A stretch of DNA of 56,912 bases, from contig VYCW01000008.1 in NCBI GenBank assembly GCA_009843735.1, positions 1 through 56,912 of the forward strand, written 5' to 3'. The translations under genes were made by a program, and so were the position numbers. Shown here in pieces: positions 34,941 through 43,355 of the stretch (positions within the stretch are counted from its first letter, which is position 1; the number at the start of each line of letters is the position of its first letter). The DNA is from Acidimicrobiaceae bacterium. GTDB lineage: Bacteria > Actinomycetota > Acidimicrobiia > Acidimicrobiales > Aldehydirespiratoraceae. The notes beneath the pieces are model-generated. The model did not search any database. It had not been told where the DNA came from and was given only the letters and a program-made list of their open reading frames with translations.

Positions 34941-37505
34941 TTGGTACTCCGCGGCGGGCTGGTGCCTGTGCTGCTCGTCTCGCTGGCAGTGAGCGCCTGT
35001 GGGCCTACGACGAGCGACGATTCTTCCAGCAGCACTGCCACCGACGCCAGCACCGACGCCCCTTCCACCACTCCCGACGCCGCCACTACCACCGGCGCTG
35101 CCACCACCGCCACCACCGCCGACGCCCCTTCCCCCACTCCCGACGATTCTTCCAGCACCACCACTGACACCGACGACCCTCCCAACACAACCACCGACGC
35201 CGACACCAGTACCGACGCCGTCGGGGGTGGGCAGTTGCGGCAGCTGACGTTCAATGTGGTTGAGGACTGGAACTCCGGGTTTTCGCCCGACGGCACCCGG
35301 ATCGCGTACAGCAACGACCGCGACGGCGACTACGAGATCTTCGTCATGAACACCGACGGCACCGGCGCCGTCCAGCTGACCCACAACGACACCGACGATC
35401 AGGGAGGGTTCTGGTCGCCCGACGGCACCCGCATCGCGTTCGCCAGCGACCGGGACGGCGACTACGAGATCTTCGTGATGAACGCCGACGGCAGCGGCAC
35501 CGTCCAGCTGACCCACAACGACGCCCTGGACTGGGCTCCGCAGTGGTCGCCCGACGGCAGCCGGATCGCGTTCAGCCGCGAGCTGGACGACGGCAACAGC
35601 GAGATCTTCGTGATGAACGCCGACGGCACCGACCCGGTGCGGCTCACCGACAACGCCCACCAGGAATGGACCGCGTCCTGGTCGCCCGACGGTACCCGCA
35701 TCACCTTCGACAGCGACCGCGACGGCGACTACGAGATCTTCGTGATGAACGCCGACGGCTCCGGCGTCGTCCAGTTGACCCACAACGACGCCCTGGACTG
35801 GGCCCCGCAGTGGTCGCCCGACGGCACCCGCATCGTCTTCGAGAGCGATCATGAGGGCTACTCAGACGCCGACAGCGGGCTGCACTACCCGCTCGACGTG
35901 ATGGTGATGAATGCCGACGGCAGCGGATTGAGACCACTGGCCCAGCACTCCGCCTACGACTCGGGTGGCTCCTGGTCGCCCGACGGCACCCAGGTCGCTT
36001 TCACAAGCGACCGCGACGGCGACGCTGAGATCTTCATCGTCAACGCCGACGGTACCAACGCCGGCGGGAGCCTCGACGGGGAGCCGGACACCTCGGACCC
36101 GGCAGACGCCGGTGGCGGTGACGCAGCGGATGCGCCGAGGTCGACGGCTGATTTCTTGGGCCATTGGCCGGTTGACGGACCGCGAAGCTGCGGGGCGTGG
36201 TTCCGGTACTTGGCCCCGGGGGACTCGGTCTGGATCGGCGCGGAGGGCTTCGCGCCGAACTCGGAGGTGGAGTTCATCGTCGAGGGGGCGTCGCTGCAGC
36301 CGCCGGAAGGCAAGCTGCTCGACGCACCGCAGCTGCCGGCCACTGAAGCCAGCTTCGAGGGCAAAGTCCAGGTCATGTGGACCATTCCCGCCGCACCTCC
36401 GGCAGATGAGGACAGCGCCCCACGCATATACGGCTTCCAGGGGACCGGAGTCAACGAGGACGGCGGCGCCCATACCGTGAGCATGCTGTGGCCGGTGGTC
36501 GCCTATCCGGCGACCGCTCCCTGTGCGCAGGATGACGAGGCCTCGACTTCGTTCGGCGAACCGGTCGAGATCGCGGTTCTCGACAATGACATCGAGGCCA
36601 CCGCCAACACCGAGACCCACCTGGAAGAGACCTTCGAGCAAGCCCGCGGGGGTGCCTTCAGCGCCGACACGGCAACTGGCGTGGTGACGTTCCAGCCCGA
36701 CCCGGGGTTCACTGGCACCGCTTCTGCCTTGTACTGGTCATACGACAGCTGGGGAATACGGAGGCGAGGCCTTGTCGAGGTCGAGGTGCGGATCGACTGC
36801 TCGATCGACGGCTCGGATGCCCCGGCCGTCATCGTCGGCACTGAAGGCGACGATGTGATCTGCGTTCCCGACCGCCGCGACGACGGTGCCTACGACTTCT
36901 ACAGTCCGGGCCGCAACTTCAACTACGTAGTCGACGCGAGGGGCGGGAACGACATCGTGTTGGGCGGGGACGGAAACGACCTGATCTACGGCGGCGAGGG
37001 CGCGGACACGATCTATGGACGCGGCGCGAAGGACGCGATCGTCGGGGGCCCCGGTGCCGACACCATCTACGGAGGTGACTGGGACGACAAGATCTACAGC
37101 TTCGACTCCGAGGACACAGTCGTCGACGTCGAGGGAGACGAGGTCATCGACGCCCCGTTGACGGAGATCTACTGGCCGGGACCGTTCACCAAGAACGACT
37201 GGGCGTCCGCGGCCGTGTCCGAGACGATCATCATCGACGTGCTCGCCAACGACTACGACATCAACGGTGACATCGACGCGCCCTCGCTGAGGGCACTGTG
37301 GCTGCCCATTGGCACTGCGATCGCGGTCTGGGGTGCTGACGGCAACGTCGTGATCTCCTACACGGCGCCGGATCACGTGCCAGAGGAGCCTCCCTACGAG
37401 GCGCCATGGATTCCGGCCCAGAGCGGCCTGGACAACTTCACATATGAGATATGCGACACGCGCGGAACATGCTCATACGGCGATGTGTTCATCAGGATCA
37501 GCTGA
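34941..37505 (+). CDS. Secreted lipoprotein: TolB-type propeller, Ig-like domains and RTX calcium repeats
   Basis: An 854-aa protein with a lipobox signal (VSLAVSAC) and a Ser/Thr/Ala-rich linker to about 95. Six PD40/TolB repeats follow at about 105-375, each with a WSPDGTRI...DRDGDYEIFVMNADG pattern. A middle region ending near 540 has no clear family. A cadherin-like segment follows (VLDNDIEATAN), then about four RTX nonapeptide repeats (GGNDIVLGGDGNDLIYGG, about 670-715), and a final Ig-like domain (VLANDYDING). The near-identical propeller repeats suggest recent duplication. The start is TTG 34941, with no clear ribosome-binding site. Probably surface exposed; ligand unknown. Confidence 0.82.
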   Translation: MVLRGGLVPVLLVSLAVSACGPTTSDDSSSSTATDASTDAPSTTPDAATTTGAATTATTADAPSPTPDDSSSTTTDTDDPPNTTTDADTSTDAVGGGQLRQLTFNVVEDWNSGFSPDGTRIAYSNDRDGDYEIFVMNTDGTGAVQLTHNDTDDQGGFWSPDGTRIAFASDRDGDYEIFVMNADGSGTVQLTHNDALDWAPQWSPDGSRIAFSRELDDGNSEIFVMNADGTDPVRLTDNAHQEWTASWSPDGTRITFDSDRDGDYEIFVMNADGSGVVQLTHNDALDWAPQWSPDGTRIVFESDHEGYSDADSGLHYPLDVMVMNADGSGLRPLAQHSAYDSGGSWSPDGTQVAFTSDRDGDAEIFIVNADGTNAGGSLDGEPDTSDPADAGGGDAADAPRSTADFLGHWPVDGPRSCGAWFRYLAPGDSVWIGAEGFAPNSEVEFIVEGASLQPPEGKLLDAPQLPATEASFEGKVQVMWTIPAAPPADEDSAPRIYGFQGTGVNEDGGAHTVSMLWPVVAYPATAPCAQDDEASTSFGEPVEIAVLDNDIEATANTETHLEETFEQARGGAFSADTATGVVTFQPDPGFTGTASALYWSYDSWGIRRRGLVEVEVRIDCSIDGSDAPAVIVGTEGDDVICVPDRRDDGAYDFYSPGRNFNYVVDARGGNDIVLGGDGNDLIYGGEGADTIYGRGAKDAIVGGPGADTIYGGDWDDKIYSFDSEDTVVDVEGDEVIDAPLTEIYWPGPFTKNDWASAAVSETIIIDVLANDYDINGDIDAPSLRALWLPIGTAIAVWGADGNVVISYTAPDHVPEEPPYEAPWIPAQSGLDNFTYEICDTRGTCSYGDVFIRIS

Positions 37506-37510
37506 TCTCA

Positions 37511-37530
37511 CACCGGCGCGGCCGGCGGTG
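37511..37530. terminator. Stem-loop between convergent genes
   Basis: CACCG...CGGTG with an inner GC-rich arm lies 5 bp after the lipoprotein stop and before the convergent EamA gene end at 37563. It may terminate one or both. No U-tract. Confidence 0.4.
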
Positions 37531-37562
37531 CGCACGAAATGCGAGCGCCCGCCCCCTACTTC

Positions 37563-38597
37563 TCAGTCGCTGTGGCGGTGGCGGTGATGGAGGTCGGGGA
37601 CGTGGGGATGACTGTGCATCCTGGGGCGATGCTGGTGGACGTGGGTGTGGCGCCCCCCGACGGGCTCGTCGTGGGTGTGATCGTGATGGTCGTCGTCGTG
37701 GCTGTGCTCGTGCTCGTGCTCCATGGCCTCGTGGGCGTGCTGGTGGTCGTGGGCGGACTCCAATGACACGCCCACTCCGGTGGCGGCAATCACCACCGCG
37801 ATCAACTGCGCGACCGTCACCGACTCTCCCAGCACCGACCAGGCGATGATGGCGCCAATGAACGGCGCGGCCGCGAAGATCACCTGACCCCGGGCCGCCC
37901 CCAGGTCCCGGGCGCCCTTGACCCAGAACACGATCGACGCGCCGTAGCCAGCCATGCCGATGAGCAACCCCGCCACGACCTGGCCAGCGGTGATGCCGGT
38001 CACGCCCTCAGAGAAAGCCAAACCCAGCATCAGGTTGGCCAGCCCGGCCACGAACCCCTTCAGCAGCACCACCTGCTCGGGGCTGAGCTGGTCGATCTTG
38101 GCGGTGACGCCGTTGTCCACCCCCCACGCCAGGCAGCCCGCCGCGATTAACAGCGCGCCGACGTCGATCTGCGCGCCCGGCTCCCAGGACAGGACCACCC
38201 CCGCCACGGTGACGAGCCCCGCTCCGGCCAGGACACGCCCCCCGAGATGCTCACGGAAGATGACGGCGGCCAGCAGAACGGTGGCGGCCAGCTCCAGGTT
38301 GAGCAGGATCGATGCGGTCGCGGCCGGGGTGCGGGCGAGACCGGCCACTAGCAGCGCCGGCCCGATGGCGCCGCCCGCGACGACGGCCGCCAGCGCGGGA
38401 CGCCAGTCGCGCCGCAGCGCCACCGCCGACGGGGGCGAGCGGACGACCGAGGGCACTACCGCCATCCCCGCGCCCAGATAGAGAAGGCCTGCCAGCACCA
38501 GCGAGGACATGTCACCGGCCAGTTCGGAGGCGGCCGGCGCCGACGCTCCGAACAGCACCGCCGCCACCAAGCAGCGGATGATGCCCGCGCGGCTCAT
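37563..38597 (-). CDS. EamA/DMT-family transporter with histidine-rich tail
   Basis: A 344-aa membrane protein with about ten helices in two EamA repeats (LFGASAPAASELAG; GARDLGAARGQVIFAAAPFIGAIIAW). The last 60 or so residues hold about 23 histidines alternating with Asp, Glu and Arg. Such tails bind Ni, Co or Zn in nickel/cobalt exporters and in HypB or SlyD. It is the last gene of the hyp operon, about 100 bp after hypE, so a nickel transporter or metal buffer is likely; direction unknown. Its start (ATG 38597) lies in a 35-bp tandem repeat that also creates two tiny upstream reading frames. Confidence 0.85.
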   Translation of the reverse strand: MSRAGIIRCLVAAVLFGASAPAASELAGDMSSLVLAGLLYLGAGMAVVPSVVRSPPSAVALRRDWRPALAAVVAGGAIGPALLVAGLARTPAATASILLNLELAATVLLAAVIFREHLGGRVLAGAGLVTVAGVVLSWEPGAQIDVGALLIAAGCLAWGVDNGVTAKIDQLSPEQVVLLKGFVAGLANLMLGLAFSEGVTGITAGQVVAGLLIGMAGYGASIVFWVKGARDLGAARGQVIFAAAPFIGAIIAWSVLGESVTVAQLIAVVIAATGVGVSLESAHDHQHAHEAMEHEHEHSHDDDHHDHTHDEPVGGRHTHVHQHRPRMHSHPHVPDLHHRHRHSD

Positions 38598-38632
38598 TGG
38601 CCTTCCCCAACAAGGATCCCGGCCCGGCTCAT
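38594..38632 (-). CDS. Possible 12-residue leader peptide 2
   Basis: ATG at 38632 opens MSRAGILVGEGQ, ending in a TGA that overlaps the ATG of the EamA gene at 38597 (AATGA). It is nearly the same peptide as leader 1. GGGGAAGG precedes the EamA ATG inside it. Confidence 0.3.
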   Translation of the reverse strand: MSRAGILVGEGQ

Positions 38633-38667
38633 GGGCCTTCCCCCGCGACGATCACGGCGCGGCTCAT
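38629..38667 (-). CDS. Possible 12-residue leader peptide 1
   Basis: ATG at 38667 opens a 12-codon frame (MSRAVIVAGEGP) whose TGA overlaps the next repeated ATG. It may couple translation from hypE towards the EamA gene, or be a by-product of the repeat. Confidence 0.3.
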   Translation of the reverse strand: MSRAVIVAGEGP

Positions 38668-38698
38668 GGGCGACAATCTGCCGCGGTCAGCGGCATCA

Positions 38699-39790
38699 TC
38701 AGCAAATCCGGGGCAGGGGGTCGCCGACCAGCATGTCGACGATCCTGGTGCCGCCGAAGCCGGTGCGCACCAGCACCAGGCCCGGGTGCTCCCCGGTGAC
38801 GTTGCCCACGACGCAGGCGTCGGCGCCGGCCTCGCAGCTTCGCATGGCCTCGACCGCGGTCTCGGCGTCGGTGGCGGGAACCACCGCCAGCATCTTGCCC
38901 TCGTTGGCGATGTACAGCGGATCGAGTCCTAGCAGCTCGCACGCCCCGGCCACCGCTCCCCGCACCGGCAGGGCCCGCTCGTCCAACTCCACCCCCAGCC
39001 CGGATGCCGCGGCCAACTCGTTGCAGATGGAGGCCACCCCGCCGCGGGTCGGGTCCCGCAGCCACCGGGTGGCCGGCACCGCGTCCAGCAGGGCCGCTAC
39101 CAGTTGATGCAGCGGCGCGGTGTCCGACGCCACATCGGCGGCCAGGGCCAGGTCGCCGCGGGCCACCATCACGGCCACGCCGTGGTCGCCGATCGTGCCG
39201 GAGAGCACCAGCGCGTCCGACGGCTGCACCGACGCCGCGTCCAGCTGTGTCCCGTCTCTCACGAACCCGATCCCGGTGGTGGTGATGTAGCAGCCGTCGG
39301 CCGCGCCCCGCTCCACCACCTTGGTGTCTCCGGTGACCACATGGACGCCCGCGGCCACCGCCGCCCGGGCCACGTCGTCCACGATGGCTCTCAGCTCTTC
39401 GACCTCCAATCCCTCTTCGAGCACCAGCGACACCGTCAGCGCGGCGGGCTCGGCCCCCATGGCCGCCAGATCGTTGATGGTGCCGTTGACGGCCAGATCT
39501 CCGATGGAGCCGCCGTTGAAACGCCGCGGGGTCACCACGAAGGCGTCGGTGGTGACGGCCAGCCGGCGATCGTCTCCGATCTCCAGCACCGCGCCGTCGT
39601 CGAGAGCGTCGAGCACCGGGTTGGAGAAGGCGGGGCGGATGACGGCCTCGATGAGTGACTGGCTGGCCCTTCCACCCGCCCCGTGGGCCATCGTGATGGT
39701 CTCGTCGGCGAGCTTGGGGGTGCGCCGCCGCCAGGACTCGACCCGGGCCAGCACGGCCTCGCGTGCCTCGAAGTCGTCGCCAGACGCCAT
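38699..39790 (-). CDS. hypE: HypE, hydrogenase cyanide-ligand synthesis
   Basis: A 363-aa PurM/ThiL-like ATPase that dehydrates its own C-terminal thiocarboxamide to thiocyanate, giving CN for the Ni-Fe site. Signs: TMAHGAGGRASQSLIEAVI, NDLAAMGAEPAALTVSLVLEEGL, GDTKVVERGAADGCYITTTGIG, DPTRGGVASICNELA, and the obligatory C-terminal PRIC. Its ATG overlaps the hypD stop (ATGA). Confidence 0.96.
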   Translation of the reverse strand: MASGDDFEAREAVLARVESWRRRTPKLADETITMAHGAGGRASQSLIEAVIRPAFSNPVLDALDDGAVLEIGDDRRLAVTTDAFVVTPRRFNGGSIGDLAVNGTINDLAAMGAEPAALTVSLVLEEGLEVEELRAIVDDVARAAVAAGVHVVTGDTKVVERGAADGCYITTTGIGFVRDGTQLDAASVQPSDALVLSGTIGDHGVAVMVARGDLALAADVASDTAPLHQLVAALLDAVPATRWLRDPTRGGVASICNELAAASGLGVELDERALPVRGAVAGACELLGLDPLYIANEGKMLAVVPATDAETAVEAMRSCEAGADACVVGNVTGEHPGLVLVRTGFGGTRIVDMLVGDPLPRIC

Positions 39791-40917
39791 CAGGTGGCGT
39801 GGACCGGGATGCGCGACCGGGTCGAGTACCGCCCGTAGTTGTAGTAGGCGGCGCAGGCGCCCTCCGAGGACACCATGCAGGTGCCGATCGGCGTCTCGGG
39901 GGTGCAGGCCGTTCCGAAGACCTTGCACTCCCACGGCCGCAGCGCTCCCTTGAGCACCTCGCCGCACTGGCAGGCCTTCGGGTCCGCCACCCGCACGCCG
40001 GGGACCTCGTAGCGCAGCTCGGCGTCCCACGGCGCGAATTCGGGCGCGATGGCCAGAGCGCTCTGGGCGATGAACCCGAGACCCCGCCACTCGAAGTGCG
40101 GCCTCACCACGAAGACCTCGCGCAGCAGCTCCAGCGCCCGGGAGTTGCCCTCGCCGGACACGACCCGCCGGTACTGGTTCTCGACCTCGCAGCGTCCCTC
40201 GGCGAGCTGGCGCAGCAGCATCAGCACCGCCTGCAGGATGTCCACCGGCTCGAAGCCGGCTGTGACCAGGGGCCGGCCGTACTGCTGGGGCACGAACCGG
40301 TACGGATGGGTGCCGATCACGGTGGAGACGTGTCCGGGGCCCAGGAACCCGTCGAGGTCGAGCCCGGGCGAGTCGAGGATGGCCTTCAGCGGCGGGACGA
40401 TGGTGACGTGGTTGCAGAACACGCTGAAGTTGTCGACGTTGCGCTCGCGGGCCTGCAGCAGCGTGACCGCGGTCGAAGGCGCCGTGGTCTCGAAACCGAC
40501 GGCGAGGAACACGACCTGGCGGTCGGGGCTCCTTTCTGCGAGCGCGAGCGCGTCCAGCGGCGAGTACACGACGCGGACATCGGCGCCGCCGGCCTTGGCC
40601 TCCAGCAGGGTCGACTCCCCGCCCGGCACCCGCATCATGTCCCCGAAGCAGCACATGGTCACTCCGTCGGCGCAGGCGACCGCGACGGCGTCGTCGACGC
40701 GGCCCATCGGGATGACACAGACCGGGCACCCCGGCCCGTGGATGAGCTCGATGCTGTCCGGGAGCAGGGCCTCGATTCCGTGCCGGTAGATGGCGTGGGT
40801 GTGACCCCCGCAGACCTCCATGAACTTCCGGTGCGGTTGGTCGGCGGCCGCACCGGCGATGTCAGCCAGCAGACGGCGGGCTGCCTCGGGGTCGCGGAAC
40901 TCGTCGACGTACTTCAC
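39790..40917 (-). CDS. hypD: HypD, Fe(CN)2CO assembly scaffold
   Basis: A 375-aa iron-sulfur protein that assembles the Fe(CN)2(CO) unit with HypC. It has CGGHTHAIYRHG, HGPGCPVCVIPMGRVDDAV, FAVGFETTAPST-like (VFLAVGFETTAPSTAV) and the C-terminal cysteines for the 4Fe-4S cluster (CQCGEVLKGALRPWEC, GTACTPETPIGTCMVSSEGACAAYY). The start is GTG 40917, overlapping the stop of the SIS-domain gene. Confidence 0.96.
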   Translation of the reverse strand: MKYVDEFRDPEAARRLLADIAGAAADQPHRKFMEVCGGHTHAIYRHGIEALLPDSIELIHGPGCPVCVIPMGRVDDAVAVACADGVTMCCFGDMMRVPGGESTLLEAKAGGADVRVVYSPLDALALAERSPDRQVVFLAVGFETTAPSTAVTLLQARERNVDNFSVFCNHVTIVPPLKAILDSPGLDLDGFLGPGHVSTVIGTHPYRFVPQQYGRPLVTAGFEPVDILQAVLMLLRQLAEGRCEVENQYRRVVSGEGNSRALELLREVFVVRPHFEWRGLGFIAQSALAIAPEFAPWDAELRYEVPGVRVADPKACQCGEVLKGALRPWECKVFGTACTPETPIGTCMVSSEGACAAYYNYGRYSTRSRIPVHAT

Positions 40918-41960
40918 GGCGCCGCCTCCGATGCCCCCGCGGAGGCCGCGAGCGCGCCCGCGGCCCGCTCGCACAGTGCGCTCATGAGCGCGGCCTGGGC
41001 CTCCTGGATGCGATGCACCGACATCGACTGTACGACGAGGTTGTGGTCCACGCTCGGGTGATCCGTGAACGACCCGCCGCCGTAACCGCTTAGACCCACC
41101 GTGGCCAGTCCCATTGCCGAAGCCTGGTCGAAGGCGGCCAGCAGGTTCCGGGAGGCGCCGCTGGTGCTGCAACCCACCAGCACGTCGCCGGGCGCGGCGA
41201 AGGCGTCGAGCTGGCGCGAGAAGATCCGCTCGGCGCCGAGGTCGTTGGCCAGCGCGGTGGCCACCGCGTAGTCGGCGGAGAGCGACTCGGCCGGGACACC
41301 CCGGGCTCGTAGCAGCCGGGCCAGCCGGGCGGCGTCGGTGGCGCTTCCCCCGTTGCCCATGGTCAGCACCCGGCCGCCGGACCCGGCGGCCCGCCCGATG
41401 ACCGTGGCGGCCTGTGCCAGCGCGGCCCCGTTGGACTCCTGCGACTGCCGGGACAGCTCCTCGGACTCCCGGACCTTGGCCTCGGCCGACGCCCGGAGCG
41501 ACTGGCGCAGCGCAGCCTCGTCCTCCTCGGCCGCGTCCAGGAACGGGTACAGGAACCCGGTGGAGTCGCCGCCAGCCGGCGCTGAGCTGCCGATCAGCCC
41601 GGGATGCTCGAGCGCGACCTGGACCAGTTCCCACAGCACGTGGTAGCTGCGGACGATGGCGGTGTCGCTCTGATCGGTCGAGATGAACAGGTCGGCGGCA
41701 ACGCCGTCAGGCCCGATGACCAGGGTGGCGTCCGTCGAGACGGCCGCGCCGGCTCCGGATGCGGCCACCGCCGCGGCCAGGGGGCGGGTGCCGGCCACCA
41801 CGGGATGGACGAACTCGACGGCCACGTGGTGGGCATGGTCGGGCGCTCCGGGGGCCCACACACTCAGCCGGCTCCCGGCGGTGAAGGCCCGGGCCAGCCA
41901 CATCGCAGCCTCGACCGGGTCGCGGCCGCAGTCGATTGCCGGCTCGGAGCCCGTGCTCAT
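40914..41960 (-). CDS. SIS-domain protein (GmhA-like) in the hyp operon
   Basis: A 348-aa protein. The C-terminal half (about 165-345) is an SIS sugar-isomerase domain with VLTMGNGGSATDAARLARLLRARG and VLVGCSTSGASRNLLAAFDQA, most like phosphoheptose isomerase. The N-terminal half carries no family I recognise, but ends in a DUF-like helix (AEAKVRESEELSRQSQESN). It sits between hypC and hypD with 4-bp overlaps both sides. No other heptose gene is near. A hydrogenase-related role is implied by operon position only. Confidence 0.82.
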   Translation of the reverse strand: MSTGSEPAIDCGRDPVEAAMWLARAFTAGSRLSVWAPGAPDHAHHVAVEFVHPVVAGTRPLAAAVAASGAGAAVSTDATLVIGPDGVAADLFISTDQSDTAIVRSYHVLWELVQVALEHPGLIGSSAPAGGDSTGFLYPFLDAAEEDEAALRQSLRASAEAKVRESEELSRQSQESNGAALAQAATVIGRAAGSGGRVLTMGNGGSATDAARLARLLRARGVPAESLSADYAVATALANDLGAERIFSRQLDAFAAPGDVLVGCSTSGASRNLLAAFDQASAMGLATVGLSGYGGGSFTDHPSVDHNLVVQSMSVHRIQEAQAALMSALCERAAGALAASAGASEAAP

Positions 41961-42226
41961 GGCAGGTCGCTTGTGAAGGCCTCGATCTCTTCGTCGTACA
42001 CCGACCCGAGCTCCCGCATGAACGCCAGCGTGTCGGCTGCTTCGTCCGCATCGATCTTGGACATGGCGAAGCCGACGTGCAGCAGCACCCACTCGCCGAC
42101 GTCGAGTCCCTCGTCGTCGACCATGATGGTGTTGACCTCCCGCTGCGCCCCGTCCACATCGACGGTGGCGGTGTGGGGACCCGACGGCTCCAGCTCGACG
42201 ACCCGGGCGGGAATCCCGACGCACAT
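41957..42226 (-). CDS. hypC: HypC, hydrogenase maturation chaperone
   Basis: An 89-aa protein with the essential N-terminal Cys2 (MCVGIPARVVELE), the beta-barrel segment VNTIMVDDEGLDVGEWVLLHVGFAMSKIDADEA, and a helical tail. HypC carries the Fe(CN)2CO unit between HypD and the large subunit. Overlaps ATGA with its neighbours. Confidence 0.94.
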   Translation of the reverse strand: MCVGIPARVVELEPSGPHTATVDVDGAQREVNTIMVDDEGLDVGEWVLLHVGFAMSKIDADEAADTLAFMRELGSVYDEEIEAFTSDLP

Positions 42227-43005
42227 CAGACGCCGGCCTCCGCTCGTGCAACCGATGGTCCGGCCACGAGAGCGCCGAACAGGGTGTCCAGCGCTCCGAC
42301 CACGGGGTCGCCGGGGGCGTGATCGAGCAGCGGCCGGGCCGCGCCGTCCGCTTCGAGCACGGCCTCGGACCAACCCAGGATGCCGGCCAGCTCCAGCCCG
42401 TGGCGATCGCAGTACTCCTCGATGGCATCGGAGTCCGACGGCTGCCGGCACTTGTTGGCCACCACCGCCACCCGGCCGATCGAGGTCTCGGCCGCCAGCG
42501 AAGCCTGAAGCCTCACCGCCTCCAGTGATCGGTAGTAGGGCTCGGCCACGAGCAGCAGCACGTCGGAATGCCGTGCCGTCCCCCGGCTCAGGTGCTCCGG
42601 GGACGCTTCGAGGTCCAGCAGCGTGACCGTGCCGGGGGCAGTGCCGAGATCGGCGAGGAAGGCGCTCACGGCGGCGTGCGCGGAGCACATGCAGCCCTCG
42701 TCGGCGTGCTGGGGCATCCCCATGCGCACGAGGCGCACACCGTCGGGCGCGGGCGCGCTGTGCCGGTCGAGAACCTCGTCCACCGGGGCCGTCAGCCGCG
42801 GCCCGTCGAAACGGCGCGACACCAGCGACGGGGGCAGGAACGGAGCCACCGAGGTCCCCTCTACACCGATGGCCGCGTGAAGGTTGGGGTTGGTGTCGCC
42901 GTCGATGGCCACCACCCGGAGGCCCGACCTGGCCATGAGCCGGGCCGCGGTCGCGCAGATGGTGGTCTTTCCGGCGCCGCCCTTGCCCGCGACCGCGATC
43001 CTCAT
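42226..43005 (-). CDS. CooC-family ATPase with CXC motif, hyp operon copy
   Basis: A 259-aa P-loop ATPase with Walker A AGKGGAGKTTICATAARLM, GDTNPNLHAAIG, the metal motif EGCMCSAHAAV (Cys105, Cys107), DLEASPEHLSRG and VAEPYYRSLEAVRL. It sits directly before hypC, where HypA/HypB are usually found in other hyp operons, which suggests that it supplies nickel. ATG 43005 gives the family-typical start, overlapping the PadR stop. Confidence 0.9.
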   Translation of the reverse strand: MRIAVAGKGGAGKTTICATAARLMARSGLRVVAIDGDTNPNLHAAIGVEGTSVAPFLPPSLVSRRFDGPRLTAPVDEVLDRHSAPAPDGVRLVRMGMPQHADEGCMCSAHAAVSAFLADLGTAPGTVTLLDLEASPEHLSRGTARHSDVLLLVAEPYYRSLEAVRLQASLAAETSIGRVAVVANKCRQPSDSDAIEEYCDRHGLELAGILGWSEAVLEADGAARPLLDHAPGDPVVGALDTLFGALVAGPSVARAEAGV

Positions 43006-43355
43006 GTGGGAGCGCCGTCGCGCGTGCTGAAGTGCTCCAGGGCGGCTACGAGGCCGTCGCGCACCGTGGCCAGCTCGGTGGCCGCGGCCCGGACCTCCCG
43101 CCGCCCGGACTCGGTGAGCGAGTAGAGACGCCGGTCGGGCCCCGACACGGACGGAACCCACTGCGAGGTGACCAGGTCGCGCTGCTGCATGGTCCGCAGC
43201 CCGCGATAGACCGCGGCGAGGTCCACCGACAGGCCCAGGGATGTGACGGTCTCGTAGAGCTCGTAGCCGTAGGAGGTGCCGGCGCGTTCCAGGCCGAGCA
43301 GCAGGAACGCGGGCAGGAACCGCCGCGGTAGCCCGTCGCCCGGCTCAGTGGGCAT
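43002..43355 (-). CDS. PadR-family transcriptional regulator
   Basis: A 117-aa winged-helix protein: LPAFLLLGLERAGTSYGYELYETV, DLAAVYRGLRTMQQRDLVTSQW, then the wing (VSGPDRRLYSLTESGRREVRAA) and a short dimerisation helix. PadR proteins usually repress from palindromes, so it is a candidate binder of the CTAGATGCA operator. It lies in the same operon as the hyp genes it may control. Confidence 0.87.
   Translation of the reverse strand: MPTEPGDGLPRRFLPAFLLLGLERAGTSYGYELYETVTSLGLSVDLAAVYRGLRTMQQRDLVTSQWVPSVSGPDRRLYSLTESGRREVRAAATELATVRDGLVAALEHFSTRDGAPT

Larger units (their letters stand above)
38574..38667 (-). repeat. 35-bp tandem repeat carrying the start region of the EamA gene
   Basis: The units 38633-38667 and 38598-38632 are followed by a third, diverging copy that is the real gene start. 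Each begins ATGAGCCG, continues with a GATC-like core and, in the first two, ends in GGGGAAGGCC, which holds a purine-rich ribosome-binding site for the next ATG. Confidence 0.8.

Noticed and set aside
35270-36060. Repeat array as a CRISPR or mobile element
   Set aside because: The repetition is explained by coding for six PD40/TolB propeller repeats in one open reading frame.
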